This document shows positions 43,861 to 51,733 of a stretch of DNA of 64,000 nucleotides, one piece after another. The stretch is from Marinobacter sp. ATCH36. GTDB lineage: Bacteria > Pseudomonadota > Gammaproteobacteria > Pseudomonadales > Oleiphilaceae. The stretch covers positions 1,488,001-1,552,000 of the forward strand of contig NZ_JAMJPL010000001.1 of NCBI RefSeq assembly GCF_023555055.1, in the 5' to 3' direction. A program made the translations under genes and the position numbers. The notes under the pieces are model-generated. The model ran no database searches and was not told the origin of the DNA. It saw only the letters and a program-made list of their open reading frames with translations. Each line of letters opens with the position of its first letter. Position 1 is the first letter of the stretch.

Positions 43861-44316
43861 ATGGCGGAACTGTCACTCAAGGAAAAATTGGGCAACGCGG
43901 TAAAGAACGCGATGCGAAGCAAAGATAAAACCCGGCTTGTCACTCTTCGTATGGCCCAGTCTGCGGTCAAGCAGATCGAGATTGATGAACGCCGTGAGCT
44001 GTCTGACGAGGACGTCCTGAAGGTGTTGGATAAAATGCTCAAGCAACGCCGTGACGCTGCCAGTCAATACGACGATGCTGGCCGCGAGGAGCTGGGTGAT
44101 AAGGAACGGGCAGAAATGGTGATCATCGAGGAATTCATGCCCGCTGCCCTGACCGAGGATGATCTGGACGCCCTGATCCGGCTGGCTATCAGCTCAACCA
44201 ACGCCCAGGGCATGCAGGATATGGGGCGCGTGATGAACGAGCTGAAACCCCAGGTGCTCGGCCGCGTTGAGATGGGCCATCTGAGCAAGAAGGTACGGGC
44301 TGCGTTGGCGGCCTGA
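43861..44316 (+). CDS. GatB/YqeY domain protein
   Basis: A 151-residue YqeY-type protein. SLKEKLGNAVKNAMRSKDK, then LRMAQSAVKQIEIDER, then GMQDMGRVMNELKPQVLGR, cover the whole family pattern. YqeY resembles the tRNA-binding tail of GatB and is thought to act with aminoacyl-tRNA metabolism. Divergent from the patatin-like gene. Confidence 0.92.
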   Translation: MAELSLKEKLGNAVKNAMRSKDKTRLVTLRMAQSAVKQIEIDERRELSDEDVLKVLDKMLKQRRDAASQYDDAGREELGDKERAEMVIIEEFMPAALTEDDLDALIRLAISSTNAQGMQDMGRVMNELKPQVLGRVEMGHLSKKVRAALAA

Positions 44317-44409
44317 CGGGTGTTCCCGTGTTTTCCGCCTTGAATTGTCGGTGCCGCGCACTCAGCTATAAAAGTTAGATACGCCAAATGCCTAACCAGG
44401 AGATTCGCC

Positions 44410-45048
44410 ATGCATGTGTTCATTGCCGGAGCTAACGGGCAAATCGGTCAATACCTGTTGCAAGAATTGGCAGACAGCGATCATGAGGCACGTGCGTTGA
44501 TCCGCCACCCGGATCAGGGGCCGGAATTGCAGCAGATGGGTGCTACGGAAACCGTGCTTGGCGACCTTGAGCAGGACTGCAGTGAGGCCATGAAAGGCTG
44601 CGATGCTGTCATTTTCACTGCGGGCTCTGGCCCTCATACCGGGCCGGATAAAACCATCGATGTGGATCAGGACGGTGCCATCCGGCTGGTGGATACGGCC
44701 AGGGCCATGGGTATAAAGCGTTTTATCATGGTAAGCAGTATGCGAGCTGAGGAGCCGGAGAAAGGGCCGGAAAAACTCCGTCATTACCTTCAGGCCAAAC
44801 ACAATGCTGATGAGCATCTGAAGAACAGCGGTCTGAATTACACCATTGTTCGTCCGGGCCAACTGACTAACGATGAAGGCACAGGCAAGGTTGCTGTGAG
44901 TGCCAGGTTGGAGAGTTTCGGCAAGATTCCACGGCAGGATGTTGCACGCGTGCTGCTCGCGGTGCTGGATTCGGATAATACCGACAACCGTGTTTTCGAT
45001 GTGGTATCCGGCGACACACCGGTGTCTGAGGCGCTGGCTGGAGCCTGA
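44410..45048 (+). CDS. NAD(P)-binding SDR-type protein (NmrA/YhfK-like)
   Basis: A 212-residue atypical short-chain dehydrogenase. The cofactor site is FIAGANGQIGQYLL (GxxGxxG); ALIRHPDQGPEL sets the NADP end, and LKNSGLNYTIVRPGQL is the family segment after the active-site region. It lacks a clear YxxxK, like many regulatory SDRs. AGGAG precedes the ATG. A fragment similar to its codons for NADEHLKNSGLNYTIVR lies at 46227. A small membrane protein gene follows after 5 bp. Confidence 0.87.
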   Translation: MHVFIAGANGQIGQYLLQELADSDHEARALIRHPDQGPELQQMGATETVLGDLEQDCSEAMKGCDAVIFTAGSGPHTGPDKTIDVDQDGAIRLVDTARAMGIKRFIMVSSMRAEEPEKGPEKLRHYLQAKHNADEHLKNSGLNYTIVRPGQLTNDEGTGKVAVSARLESFGKIPRQDVARVLLAVLDSDNTDNRVFDVVSGDTPVSEALAGA

Positions 45049-45053
45049 TAACC

Positions 45054-45233
45054 ATGGACACCCTGCTGATAATTCTCGCTGTTCTTTTTGTGGCACTGAT
45101 TGTCATTATCCCGCTGGTGGAAAAATACGCCCCGAAGGGTGAACCCCATAGCTTTGGCAATATCACCCGCTGGATCATTCCGCTGATGATACTGGTTCTT
45201 GTGCTGCAACTGCTTCGGCAATATTTCATGTGA
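45054..45233 (+). CDS. Small two-helix membrane protein
   Basis: A 59-residue protein starting MDTLLIILAVLFVALIVIIP (first helix), then a polar loop KYAPKGEPHSFGN, then a second helix WIIPLMILVLVLQLL. GGAG is 11 bases before the ATG, and the gap after the SDR gene is only 5 bp, so it is likely co-transcribed. I do not recognise the family. Confidence 0.7.
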   Translation: MDTLLIILAVLFVALIVIIPLVEKYAPKGEPHSFGNITRWIIPLMILVLVLQLLRQYFM

Positions 45234-45284
45234 GGAGCGGGGCGACATGCTCGGGTTGAGAGCATTGCGTTAACGAACACCGAT

Positions 45285-46154
45285 CTACCAGCCGAGCATG
45301 ATGCTCCCCAGAAGGGCATCGCCCAGACTTAGGTCCTGGGTGCCCGCCTCCAGGTCCCGATACTGGACACGGGTATCCAGACTCGCGCCAATTCCCAGAA
45401 CTACCGTCGGCCACAATCTGTCACCCGAGCTGACCCGGTAGGTCAGCTCCGTTCTCCACTCGCGCAGATAAAGCGTGTTTTCGACTTCCCGTGCCTGATC
45501 AAGGGTTGCCCAGCGATCTCCCTCGCGCTCCAGCCGAATCTCCCAGCGTCTGCCGGGGCTTTGCCATCTCACCAGGACGGGCAGATCCATCAGCCAGTGG
45601 CCGCTATCACTGGCGTGCTCCCAGCGCACCCTGGGAAGCCAGCGGAATGAACCGAAGCGATGATCGCCGCCAACTCCCAGGCTCAGGGGCGAGCCCTCAC
45701 TGACTGCCCGAAACATCGCAATACGGCCATTTACCACATCACTATGAAATGTTCGATGCTTGAACATATTGGATGTACCGGCAAAACCAGCCTGCGCTTC
45801 CACGCGGTAAAGCCGGTGCTGCCATTGGCCACCGAAGGTTAACCGGTGCAGATGGCCATTGTGAGCCGGTTCACCGGTGCGTATGCGCAGAGGCTGATAA
45901 TCGTAATCAACACCGAACCTGCCGGCGGCGATCTGGCGACGCCAACCCAGCCCACGCTGGGAGCGGGTCACCTCGGTGGTCGAGGGCACACTTTCCGGCC
46001 AGTCGTAGGGCTGCCATTGGCGGTAAAGCAGATATAGGTCACTGGAGGCCTGAGCAGGGCGCGGCAGGGCAAGGGCGGCTAGCAGAAGAACCACCGGAGG
46101 GGAAAGACATGAAATCGCACGACCTATGATTCGAAAACAATGCCCATTGCACAC
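45285..46154 (-). CDS. Predicted outer-membrane beta-barrel protein
   Basis: A 289-residue exported protein starting with GTG. The signal peptide runs through about residue 36 (VVLLLAALALPRPAQA). The mature protein is rich in Trp, Arg and alternating strands (FGVDYDYQPLRI, RLTFGGQWQHRLYRVEAQAG, WEIRLEREGDRW), like a barrel, but its last residue is Trp within MLGW; a terminal aromatic is accepted for outer-membrane insertion. The family is not recognised. Confidence 0.65.
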   Translation of the reverse strand: MCNGHCFRIIGRAISCLSPPVVLLLAALALPRPAQASSDLYLLYRQWQPYDWPESVPSTTEVTRSQRGLGWRRQIAAGRFGVDYDYQPLRIRTGEPAHNGHLHRLTFGGQWQHRLYRVEAQAGFAGTSNMFKHRTFHSDVVNGRIAMFRAVSEGSPLSLGVGGDHRFGSFRWLPRVRWEHASDSGHWLMDLPVLVRWQSPGRRWEIRLEREGDRWATLDQAREVENTLYLREWRTELTYRVSSGDRLWPTVVLGIGASLDTRVQYRDLEAGTQDLSLGDALLGSIMLGW

Positions 46155-46226
46155 AATACGGTGTCCCTAGCCGTCAGAGGTATTCAGACTTGTTTACCAA
46201 CAATACGGTTTCTTCGGACCAAGTAA

Positions 46227-46277
46227 AACGCCGATGAGTACCTGAAGAACAGCGGACTGGATTACCCCATTGTTCGT
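46227..46277 (+). repeat. Partial copy of an SDR gene segment
   Basis: Bases 46227-46277 match 44803-44853, inside the SDR gene, at 44 of 51 positions by my count. The translated strip is NADEYLKNSGLDYPIVR against NADEHLKNSGLNYTIVR. The frame continues to a stop near 46366 without SDR features. The remainder of the 46155-46523 gap has no recognised gene; a short repeat lies at 46377. Confidence 0.7.
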
Positions 46278-46376
46278 AAAGCTGTTCCCGCCACCCGCCC
46301 TTCGAGAAAATCAAGAAAACCAGAGCCATCATCGCTAAACCCGTTTGTTGAAGGCAGCTTTTTCTAAGACACTAAT

Positions 46377-46399
46377 GATGGGATTTTGTTACTTTCAGG
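46377..46399 (+). repeat. Short repeat with TTTGTTACTTTCAGG, copy 1
   Basis: Matches 48390-48412 at 22 of 23 bases, both on the plus strand. The second copy overlaps the end of the 2OG-oxygenase-like gene. Confidence 0.6.
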
Positions 46400-46523
46400 G
46401 TTCCAGTTTATGCTCTGGCATCTGTTAAAGTGTTTATGTCGGTAGTATTTGTGCTGGTGTCAAGTAGTGCGCTGTTCCGGAATGAAATCCTGATCACTGT
46501 TACCTTTCCGAGGGATCTAAACC

Positions 46524-47003
46524 ATGTCTCTTTTCCCGGCCGACAACGGCGAAAATGATCTGTTCATTTCACGAACCGATTCAGATAACCCATTGGGAAC
46601 CCATGCATCCTTCAGCTTTGAGCTGGAAGGCAAAGTATGGCCCACAGTGGAACATTACTTCCAGAGTATGAAATTTACCGATGAAAACCGCCAGGAAAAA
46701 GTGCGGGTAGCGGCCACTCCCGCGCTGGCGGGAAAGCTGGGTCGCAAACGCCACAAAAGCCTGCGACGCGACTGGAAGCAGGTGCGTGAAACCGTCATGA
46801 CGAGGGGGGTATACGTTCGCTGCCGCACCCACCCCGAACTGGCGGAGGAATTGCTCAACACCGGCGACCAGAAGATCGTGGAAAACAGCAATTTCGATTA
46901 CTTCTGGGGGTGTGGCCGTGATCGTCGGGGCGAAAACCGTTATGGCAAAGTGCTGATGAATGTCCGGTCCAAGCTGCGAGAAGAGCAGGCGGAGAACCTC
47001 TGA
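46524..47003 (+). CDS. NADAR-family protein (YbiA-like)
   Basis: A 159-residue protein of the NADAR (DUF1768) family. WPTVEHYFQSMKF (the VEHxYQxxKF motif), KRRDW-like RRDWKQVRETVM and FDYFWGCGRDRRGENRYGKV (the WGxGxxxxGxNxLG motif) are clear. NADAR proteins act on N-glycosidic bonds; E. coli YbiA is a riboflavin-intermediate hydrolase and other members remove ADP-ribose from DNA guanine. No DarT-like toxin is beside it, so a YbiA-like role is more likely. It is a lone gene, followed by a weak GGGGCAGATTTG repeat-like element. Confidence 0.9.
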   Translation: MSLFPADNGENDLFISRTDSDNPLGTHASFSFELEGKVWPTVEHYFQSMKFTDENRQEKVRVAATPALAGKLGRKRHKSLRRDWKQVRETVMTRGVYVRCRTHPELAEELLNTGDQKIVENSNFDYFWGCGRDRRGENRYGKVLMNVRSKLREEQAENL

Positions 47004-47093
47004 TCAGCAACCAGAAAATCCGGGGCAGATTTGAGTTCTGATTATCCGTTGGGCGGTGTCTGATATTCACGCGTTACTGATGGAGAAAGTATC

Positions 47094-48377
47094 GTGAAGT
47101 CTTTGTCGAGTACAGGGTTTGCTTTTTTTGGCGCCTCGCTGATTGCGATCAGTTATGGCCTTGCGCGCTTTGCCTTCGGCTTGTTCGTACCGCCCATCCG
47201 TGCCGAGCTGGATCTGACGCCCGATCTGATCGGTATCATCGGCGCCCTGCCACTCATCAGTTTCCTGCTGGCTACATCCATTGCGCCGATTGCAGCCGAT
47301 CGCCTCGGTGCCCGCAATACGGCGGTTCTGTCCGGTGGTTTTGGTGCTGTCGGCCTGGCGCTTATCAGCCAGGCTTCTGGTTTCGTATCACTCGGGGTAG
47401 GGGTGTTTGCTTGCGGCATTTGCACTGGCCTGATGATGCCGGCGCTGACGGCCGCCATGCAGGTACTGGTCGACCGTTCCGTGCACGGGCGCGTCAGCTC
47501 GGTGATGAACGCGGGTACGAGCATCGGTGTCATGGTTGCCGTGCCTGCCGTGCTGTTTCTGGCGGGTATCTGGCGCTACGCGTACATGTCTTTTGCCGCT
47601 ATGGCGGTCATCGGGCTGTTTGCCGCATGGTATTTCATTCCTTCGGTATCACGGGTTGCTCCGTCAAACGCAGCGCCGCCGCCTCCCATCACCGCGCTGC
47701 AGTGGTGGCGCCTGTTCAGGCTCTCGCTGTTTGCCTTTGTGATGGGATTTGTCTCTTCTGCTTACTGGATTTTTGCTCCCGATCTCGTCGTCACCCTCGG
47801 CGAGCTGCCGTCCGGGGAAACCGGGTGGCTTTGGCTGGCGGTCGGTATCGCCGGGCTGGGAGGTGCTGTGGTGGCTGACCTGGCCGATCGCAATAATCCG
47901 CCCATCACTCAGGCACTGATGCTGATGATGCTGGCCGCGAGCCTGGCATTGTTGGCTGCCAGTCCCGGCCAATTGGTGCTGGCGGCGTTTTCCGGGCTGG
48001 TCTTTGGCCTGGCCTATATGAGTTTGACGGGGCTTTATCTGATGACAGGTATCCGGCTCTTGCCGGGCCGACTGTCGATGGGCCCCGTATTGCCCTTCAT
48101 GGCAGTCTCGCTCGGTCAGGCGGCCGGCTCACCCATTGTCGGTATGTTGGTTAACAACTTTGGTTACAGCAATGCGTTTGCCATTTTTTCCGCGATCGGC
48201 ATCGTGGTGGCACTCCTGTCACCGCTGTATCCGCGCAACATTGAGCATGCGTCCGAGGAAGAGGCAGCGGAGGACACTGGCCTCCAGGCAGCATACGATT
48301 ATCAGCTCCAGGACGAAGAGGGCGAGCCGTTCACTTACGACTCCGAAGAAACCTCTTCAGGTGGCACTAAGGACTAA
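47094..48377 (+). CDS. MFS transporter (CynX/NimT-like)
   Basis: A 427-residue 12-helix transporter of the major facilitator superfamily. AISYGLARFAFGLFVPPIR near residue 18 and APIAADRLGARNTAVLSGGF near 60 (the loop 2-3 motif) mark it. The last 40 residues form an acidic cytoplasmic tail (ASEEEAAEDTGLQAA, QDEEGEPFTYDSEE), unusual for the family. The GTG start follows GGAGAAAG. Its substrate is unknown. It converges on the putative oxygenase gene 30 bp away. Confidence 0.87.
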   Translation: MKSLSSTGFAFFGASLIAISYGLARFAFGLFVPPIRAELDLTPDLIGIIGALPLISFLLATSIAPIAADRLGARNTAVLSGGFGAVGLALISQASGFVSLGVGVFACGICTGLMMPALTAAMQVLVDRSVHGRVSSVMNAGTSIGVMVAVPAVLFLAGIWRYAYMSFAAMAVIGLFAAWYFIPSVSRVAPSNAAPPPPITALQWWRLFRLSLFAFVMGFVSSAYWIFAPDLVVTLGELPSGETGWLWLAVGIAGLGGAVVADLADRNNPPITQALMLMMLAASLALLAASPGQLVLAAFSGLVFGLAYMSLTGLYLMTGIRLLPGRLSMGPVLPFMAVSLGQAAGSPIVGMLVNNFGYSNAFAIFSAIGIVVALLSPLYPRNIEHASEEEAAEDTGLQAAYDYQLQDEEGEPFTYDSEETSSGGTKD

Positions 48378-48389
48378 TGAGTGGCCAAG

Positions 48390-48412
48390 GATGGGAGTTT
48401 GTTACTTTCAGG
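48390..48412 (+). repeat. Short repeat with TTTGTTACTTTCAGG, copy 2
   Basis: Second copy of the repeat at 46377, located between the convergent MFS and oxygenase-like genes and covering the latter's stop codon. Confidence 0.6.
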
Positions 48413-48716
48413 CTCGGTTATTTGTCATCGCAAAACTCAGCAACCACCGGTTACCGCGCTCGATCTTTGAAACCCTGTGCTGATAGAGGTCCGGGCGAAA
48501 CAGGTATAGCCGCCCGAACAGGTTGAAAATGTTCTTTTCGCAGATGAATTCGCCACCGGCTTTGGGCTTCACCAGAACGCAGTTGAACTTGTAAAGCTGG
48601 CCCTCGGAGATCATGTCCACGTGGGGTACAACCTTGTGGCCCTCGGGGTATCGAACCAGATATATGTTCAGGCGTTTGGACTTGAACAGAATCCGGGTTT
48701 TAACATTTGCAGGCAT
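48408..48716 (-). CDS. Small putative 2OG-Fe(II) oxygenase-fold protein
   Basis: A 102-residue protein shorter than usual for its fold. VPHVDMISEGQLYKFNCVLV has the HxD pair (His32 and Asp34), LYQHRVSKIERGNRWLLSFA supplies the distal His and the 2OG-binding Arg, and KPKAGGEFICEKNIF is the strand between. This is the order of the double-stranded beta-helix of 2-oxoglutarate/iron(II) oxygenases. It lies 105 bp after ATP-grasp copy B on the same strand, so the two likely form one unit. No strong ribosome site is visible. The activity is inferred from motif order only. Confidence 0.6.
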   Translation of the reverse strand: MPANVKTRILFKSKRLNIYLVRYPEGHKVVPHVDMISEGQLYKFNCVLVKPKAGGEFICEKNIFNLFGRLYLFRPDLYQHRVSKIERGNRWLLSFAMTNNRA

Positions 48717-48821
48717 AGGGTGACCAGTTCTGGTATTTGTAATGCGCCGGAGGCAGCCTTTTCGCTACCTCCAGCTTACCTGTGTTATGGGACCAGAAAC
48801 AATCGTTCCCTGAACGACAGG

Positions 48822-50129
48822 CTAGACATAGAAGTCCAGATCTTCCATGGATTTCAGCAAATCCCGCATCACGATCGGGTCCTCACCAAAGAAGAACACA
48901 AGTCCCCAGTGGGTACCGAAGGCTGAACGATCAGGAACCGTTTCCTCTGTCGGTGCCACCAGTTCGTGTGACTCGAAGTAGGGATGATCAACACACTCGG
49001 GAGGCATTTCCAGTTTGCTGACCACGCGACGGCGTGGATAAACACCGAAGCAGCCCGCGTAACCTTTCGCACCTTCGACTTCCTTGGGGAAGAAGGCAGC
49101 CACTTCCTCTTTTGTGCTCTTAGGGTCGAAAACCAGCATGGAAGCCTGGTAAGCACTGAATCCGTAGGCTCGTTCGATCAGCTCGAAGGCTTTGAAGCCC
49201 GGTGGGCGATAAGCGATTTCTCCAAAGTACATCTCGCCGTCTGCGGTGACGAAGTACTCGGGATGAATCAGACCGAACTTGATATCAAAGGTTTTGATCA
49301 ACAGTTCAATCTGCTTGGTGATCGCATTTCGCCAGCTCTCGAGCTCCTTGGTAGCCGGCACAAACACCGAATACCCCAGGGTTACGTACTCGGAGATATT
49401 GAGGAACTGGATCTTGCCATCGTGAATCCAGGCTTCAACCGCAAATTCCCAGCCACTGAGATGGCTTTCCATCAGCAGCGGATATTCCTCGGCCGGAATC
49501 TGGTCAATTTCTTCCAGAGTGCGGATCATGCGATGACCCAGGCAGCCAGCCTTGTCGAAGGCCTTGACGTGAATCGGGTCATCCGGGTCACCGTCGAGCT
49601 TGAGCAGCGTCTGGTTAACACGCTTCATGAAGCGGACGATGTCTTCTTTCTCGTGAGCCTCCTCAAAGATGCCGACCCGAATACCGCCAAGCTGGGCACG
49701 GCGTTTCATCAGGGCCTTGTCGCGGAACAGAATCGACTGTCCGTACATCCGTGGACTGTCCATGAGGACGGAGTTGATGGCGCCTGACCATTCGACGGTT
49801 TCCTCGAACAGCGGTATAGCCACATCAACGCCTTCCGCTTTGAGCGTTTCTGCAATTTCAAGAGATCGGTCATTCAGCCGTATGAAATCCCAGGGGATAA
49901 ACGGAATATTGTTGGCGGTGCAGAAATCTGCAGCCCATTCAGGCGCAACAACCACGTAACGACGGTTAAACTTCTGGGCCGCTTTGATGGCATTGACGCT
50001 CCAGCCAAGCAGGGCGATGTAGCCTTTGTTCGGATCCTTCGGTGTTTCTGTGCCACGAACGGAATCCAAAGTGGGGTCTTTCCAGGCTTCAATCTCTGGG
50101 GATAACTTGGCTTCTTGTGTAATCGACAT
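48822..50129 (-). CDS. ATP-grasp domain protein, copy B
   Basis: A 435-residue paralogue of the gene at 30929, in opposite orientation. All ATP-grasp motifs are present, and residues 38 to about 363 differ at just two positions that I could find (Ile/Val and Arg/Lys). The first 37 residues and the last 70 differ far more; copy B has MSITQEAKLSPEIEAWKDPT against MTNTTESKLSQEVLAWRDPE. AAGGAG precedes the ATG. Unlike copy A it is followed by a small oxygenase-like gene rather than a terminator. Its substrate is unknown. Confidence 0.82.
   Translation of the reverse strand: MSITQEAKLSPEIEAWKDPTLDSVRGTETPKDPNKGYIALLGWSVNAIKAAQKFNRRYVVVAPEWAADFCTANNIPFIPWDFIRLNDRSLEIAETLKAEGVDVAIPLFEETVEWSGAINSVLMDSPRMYGQSILFRDKALMKRRAQLGGIRVGIFEEAHEKEDIVRFMKRVNQTLLKLDGDPDDPIHVKAFDKAGCLGHRMIRTLEEIDQIPAEEYPLLMESHLSGWEFAVEAWIHDGKIQFLNISEYVTLGYSVFVPATKELESWRNAITKQIELLIKTFDIKFGLIHPEYFVTADGEMYFGEIAYRPPGFKAFELIERAYGFSAYQASMLVFDPKSTKEEVAAFFPKEVEGAKGYAGCFGVYPRRRVVSKLEMPPECVDHPYFESHELVAPTEETVPDRSAFGTHWGLVFFFGEDPIVMRDLLKSMEDLDFYV
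49042..50018 (-). repeat. Near-identical inverted tract, copy B
   Basis: The inverted partner of 31040-32016. The edges are abrupt: codons just outside already differ by silent and then by coding changes. Confidence 0.9.
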
Positions 50130-50503
50130 AAGGTGTTCTCCTTGCTGATTAATCCTGGCAGCCGGCTATCAGGGTGGAGCACATTCGGTATTCCGTGCTG
50201 CTGCGTATTGCCGATTTTCGGGAGGGGTCGCAAGGACCGAAAAAATAGCGGTGCTCCGTAGTTGATAAAAATCTGTAACGAGCCGGCTGGGTGGTCCGGA
50301 ACGCCCACATCCCCTCATCACTATAGTAGAGCTGGCCGTAAATATGAAAAATTGTAGAATAATTGAGAGCAGGTGTTGTGCGGGCCGAAAACTTCACCAT
50401 GCCAGGCTGCGGGGAGCACCGTCGAATAGTGTTTGACGCCGGTGTTTACAGGCGGCACTGTTATAAAAATTGAAAATTCCGACTGCGATGGCGAGAGGAC
50501 GTT
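50130..50503. other. Intergenic region between ATP-grasp B and the methyltransferase gene
   Basis: A 374-base divergent promoter region. It is A/T-rich at 50320-50370 with TATAGT and TAGAAT strings that could be -10 boxes, but no clear -35 is seen. An 83-codon open frame on the minus strand (50149-50400) has no known pattern and I do not call it. Confidence 0.5.
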
Positions 50504-51115
50504 ATGGACGGAGAAAGTGGTGGCGCAAAGTCCGATTCAAACCGGAGAACGAGTCCAGCGGCCTTTTTTCTCGGTTTTTTGCGGGAGCCGGGTCAGGTCG
50601 GTTCGGTGATTCCCAGCTCGCGATTCCTGGAGCAGCGAATTGTCGATGCTTCAGACCTTGCCACTGCCCGGAGGGTAGTGGAGCTGGGGCCGGGCACCGG
50701 TGGGACCACGCGAACATTTTTGCAGCATCTTGGGCAGGATGCGCGCCTGCTCTCAATCGAGTTGAGCCCCTTTTTCCATGAGCTGCTGGATGAGATTGCG
50801 GATCCGCGTTTCACCAACCATCTGGGCAGTGCCGAGGAACTCGCTGACATTCTGGCGTTGCATGATATGGAGCAACCGGATGTGGTTATCTCTGGCATCC
50901 CGTTCTCAAAAATGCCGAAACCGGTGGCTACCCGTGTGGCGCAGGCAGTGAAAGATAACCTCGCCGAGGGGGGGCGTTTTATTGCCTATCAGTTCCGCCA
51001 GGATGTGGCACGGATAACCAATCCGATCATGGGCGCGCCAGCCGCCTGTGCGCTGGAAATGCTGAACATACCGCCGATGCGGGTCTATCGTTGGAGCAAG
51101 GTTGCGGCTGGCTGA
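50504..51115 (+). CDS. Class I SAM methyltransferase (phospholipid N-methyltransferase-like)
   Basis: A 203-residue methyltransferase. FFLGFLREPGQVGSVIPSSR is the opening typical of PmtA/KsgA-like phospholipid N-methyltransferases. The SAM site is VVELGPGTGGTTR, then LLSIELSPFF, then VVISGIPFSKMP in the NPPF/Y place. In that family the product is methylated phosphatidylethanolamine; rRNA dimethyladenosine activity is less likely given the length and opening. GAGAGGA precedes the ATG. It is a lone gene. Confidence 0.8.
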   Translation: MDGESGGAKSDSNRRTSPAAFFLGFLREPGQVGSVIPSSRFLEQRIVDASDLATARRVVELGPGTGGTTRTFLQHLGQDARLLSIELSPFFHELLDEIADPRFTNHLGSAEELADILALHDMEQPDVVISGIPFSKMPKPVATRVAQAVKDNLAEGGRFIAYQFRQDVARITNPIMGAPAACALEMLNIPPMRVYRWSKVAAG

Positions 51116-51127
51116 CCGGTGTCCCGA

Positions 51128-51586
51128 TTAATCAGAAATCTCTTCTGAAAGTTCCACCAATATCGGGTCCATCAGCCGGTACACCCAGGCTGAACTGCCG
51201 TCGTCGAGTGTCAATTTAACTCGCTCATAGCGCACACCCAATCGTTCGTATCGGTCCAGCGCTCTGAGTTCCTCGGCATTCACCTTGATAACTTCGCCTT
51301 CGGTGACTGCTCCTGCAACCGGTTTGATGTCCAGTTTGTCCTTCCGGAAGCCTGGCAGCTTCGCGGGTTCACTATCCCCCGCGCGCCCTGTGACCAGCCA
51401 GCGTACCCAGGGTTTCGTGAGGGTGCCGAATACGAAGACCGAATAGGTGGTGTCTTCTTCTATGGTGGGCAGGTCTCCGGTCGGGTTATAACCGTAGGGA
51501 CTGGCAAAGGTTAGCCAGAGGTAACCAGCCACCAGCGCAAAGAGAGTTGAGATCGTCGCCAGGGTATATCGGATTGATTTTCTCAT
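51128..51586 (-). CDS. GGCT-like (AIG2-family) membrane-anchored protein
   Basis: A 152-residue protein with a hydrophobic N-terminal helix (about 8-28) and a gamma-glutamylcyclotransferase-like domain: TYSVFVFGTLTKPWVRWLVTG is the family YxxYGtL opening, then AVTEGEVIKVNAEELRALDR with the acidic EL...LDxYE that holds the catalytic Glu. GGCT proteins split gamma-glutamyl groups. The membrane anchor suggests the domain faces the periplasm. It faces the methyltransferase gene tail-to-tail. Confidence 0.8.
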   Translation of the reverse strand: MRKSIRYTLATISTLFALVAGYLWLTFASPYGYNPTGDLPTIEEDTTYSVFVFGTLTKPWVRWLVTGRAGDSEPAKLPGFRKDKLDIKPVAGAVTEGEVIKVNAEELRALDRYERLGVRYERVKLTLDDGSSAWVYRLMDPILVELSEEISD

Positions 51587-51733
51587 CGAACTCTTTGCAC
51601 TCTCCTCCGTATGACTGATTCACGTAATATGACCTCCTGTACGTCTTTTGTGAATAATTCGACCAATTATCTAGACACGAAACCCACGATCAGCAAATAC
51701 TGAAGAGAATTGTGCAAGCTGGAACCTTGTGCC

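Noticed and set aside
48751-48778. Imperfect hairpin (GGAGGTAGC / GCTGCCTCC on the minus strand) between ATP-grasp B and the oxygenase-like gene
   Set aside because: No T-run follows and one pair is mismatched, so I do not call a terminator; it might still affect downstream expression.
50149-50400. An 83-codon minus-strand open frame just upstream of ATP-grasp copy B
   Set aside because: No good ribosome site, unusual composition and no recognisable pattern; more likely leader DNA.
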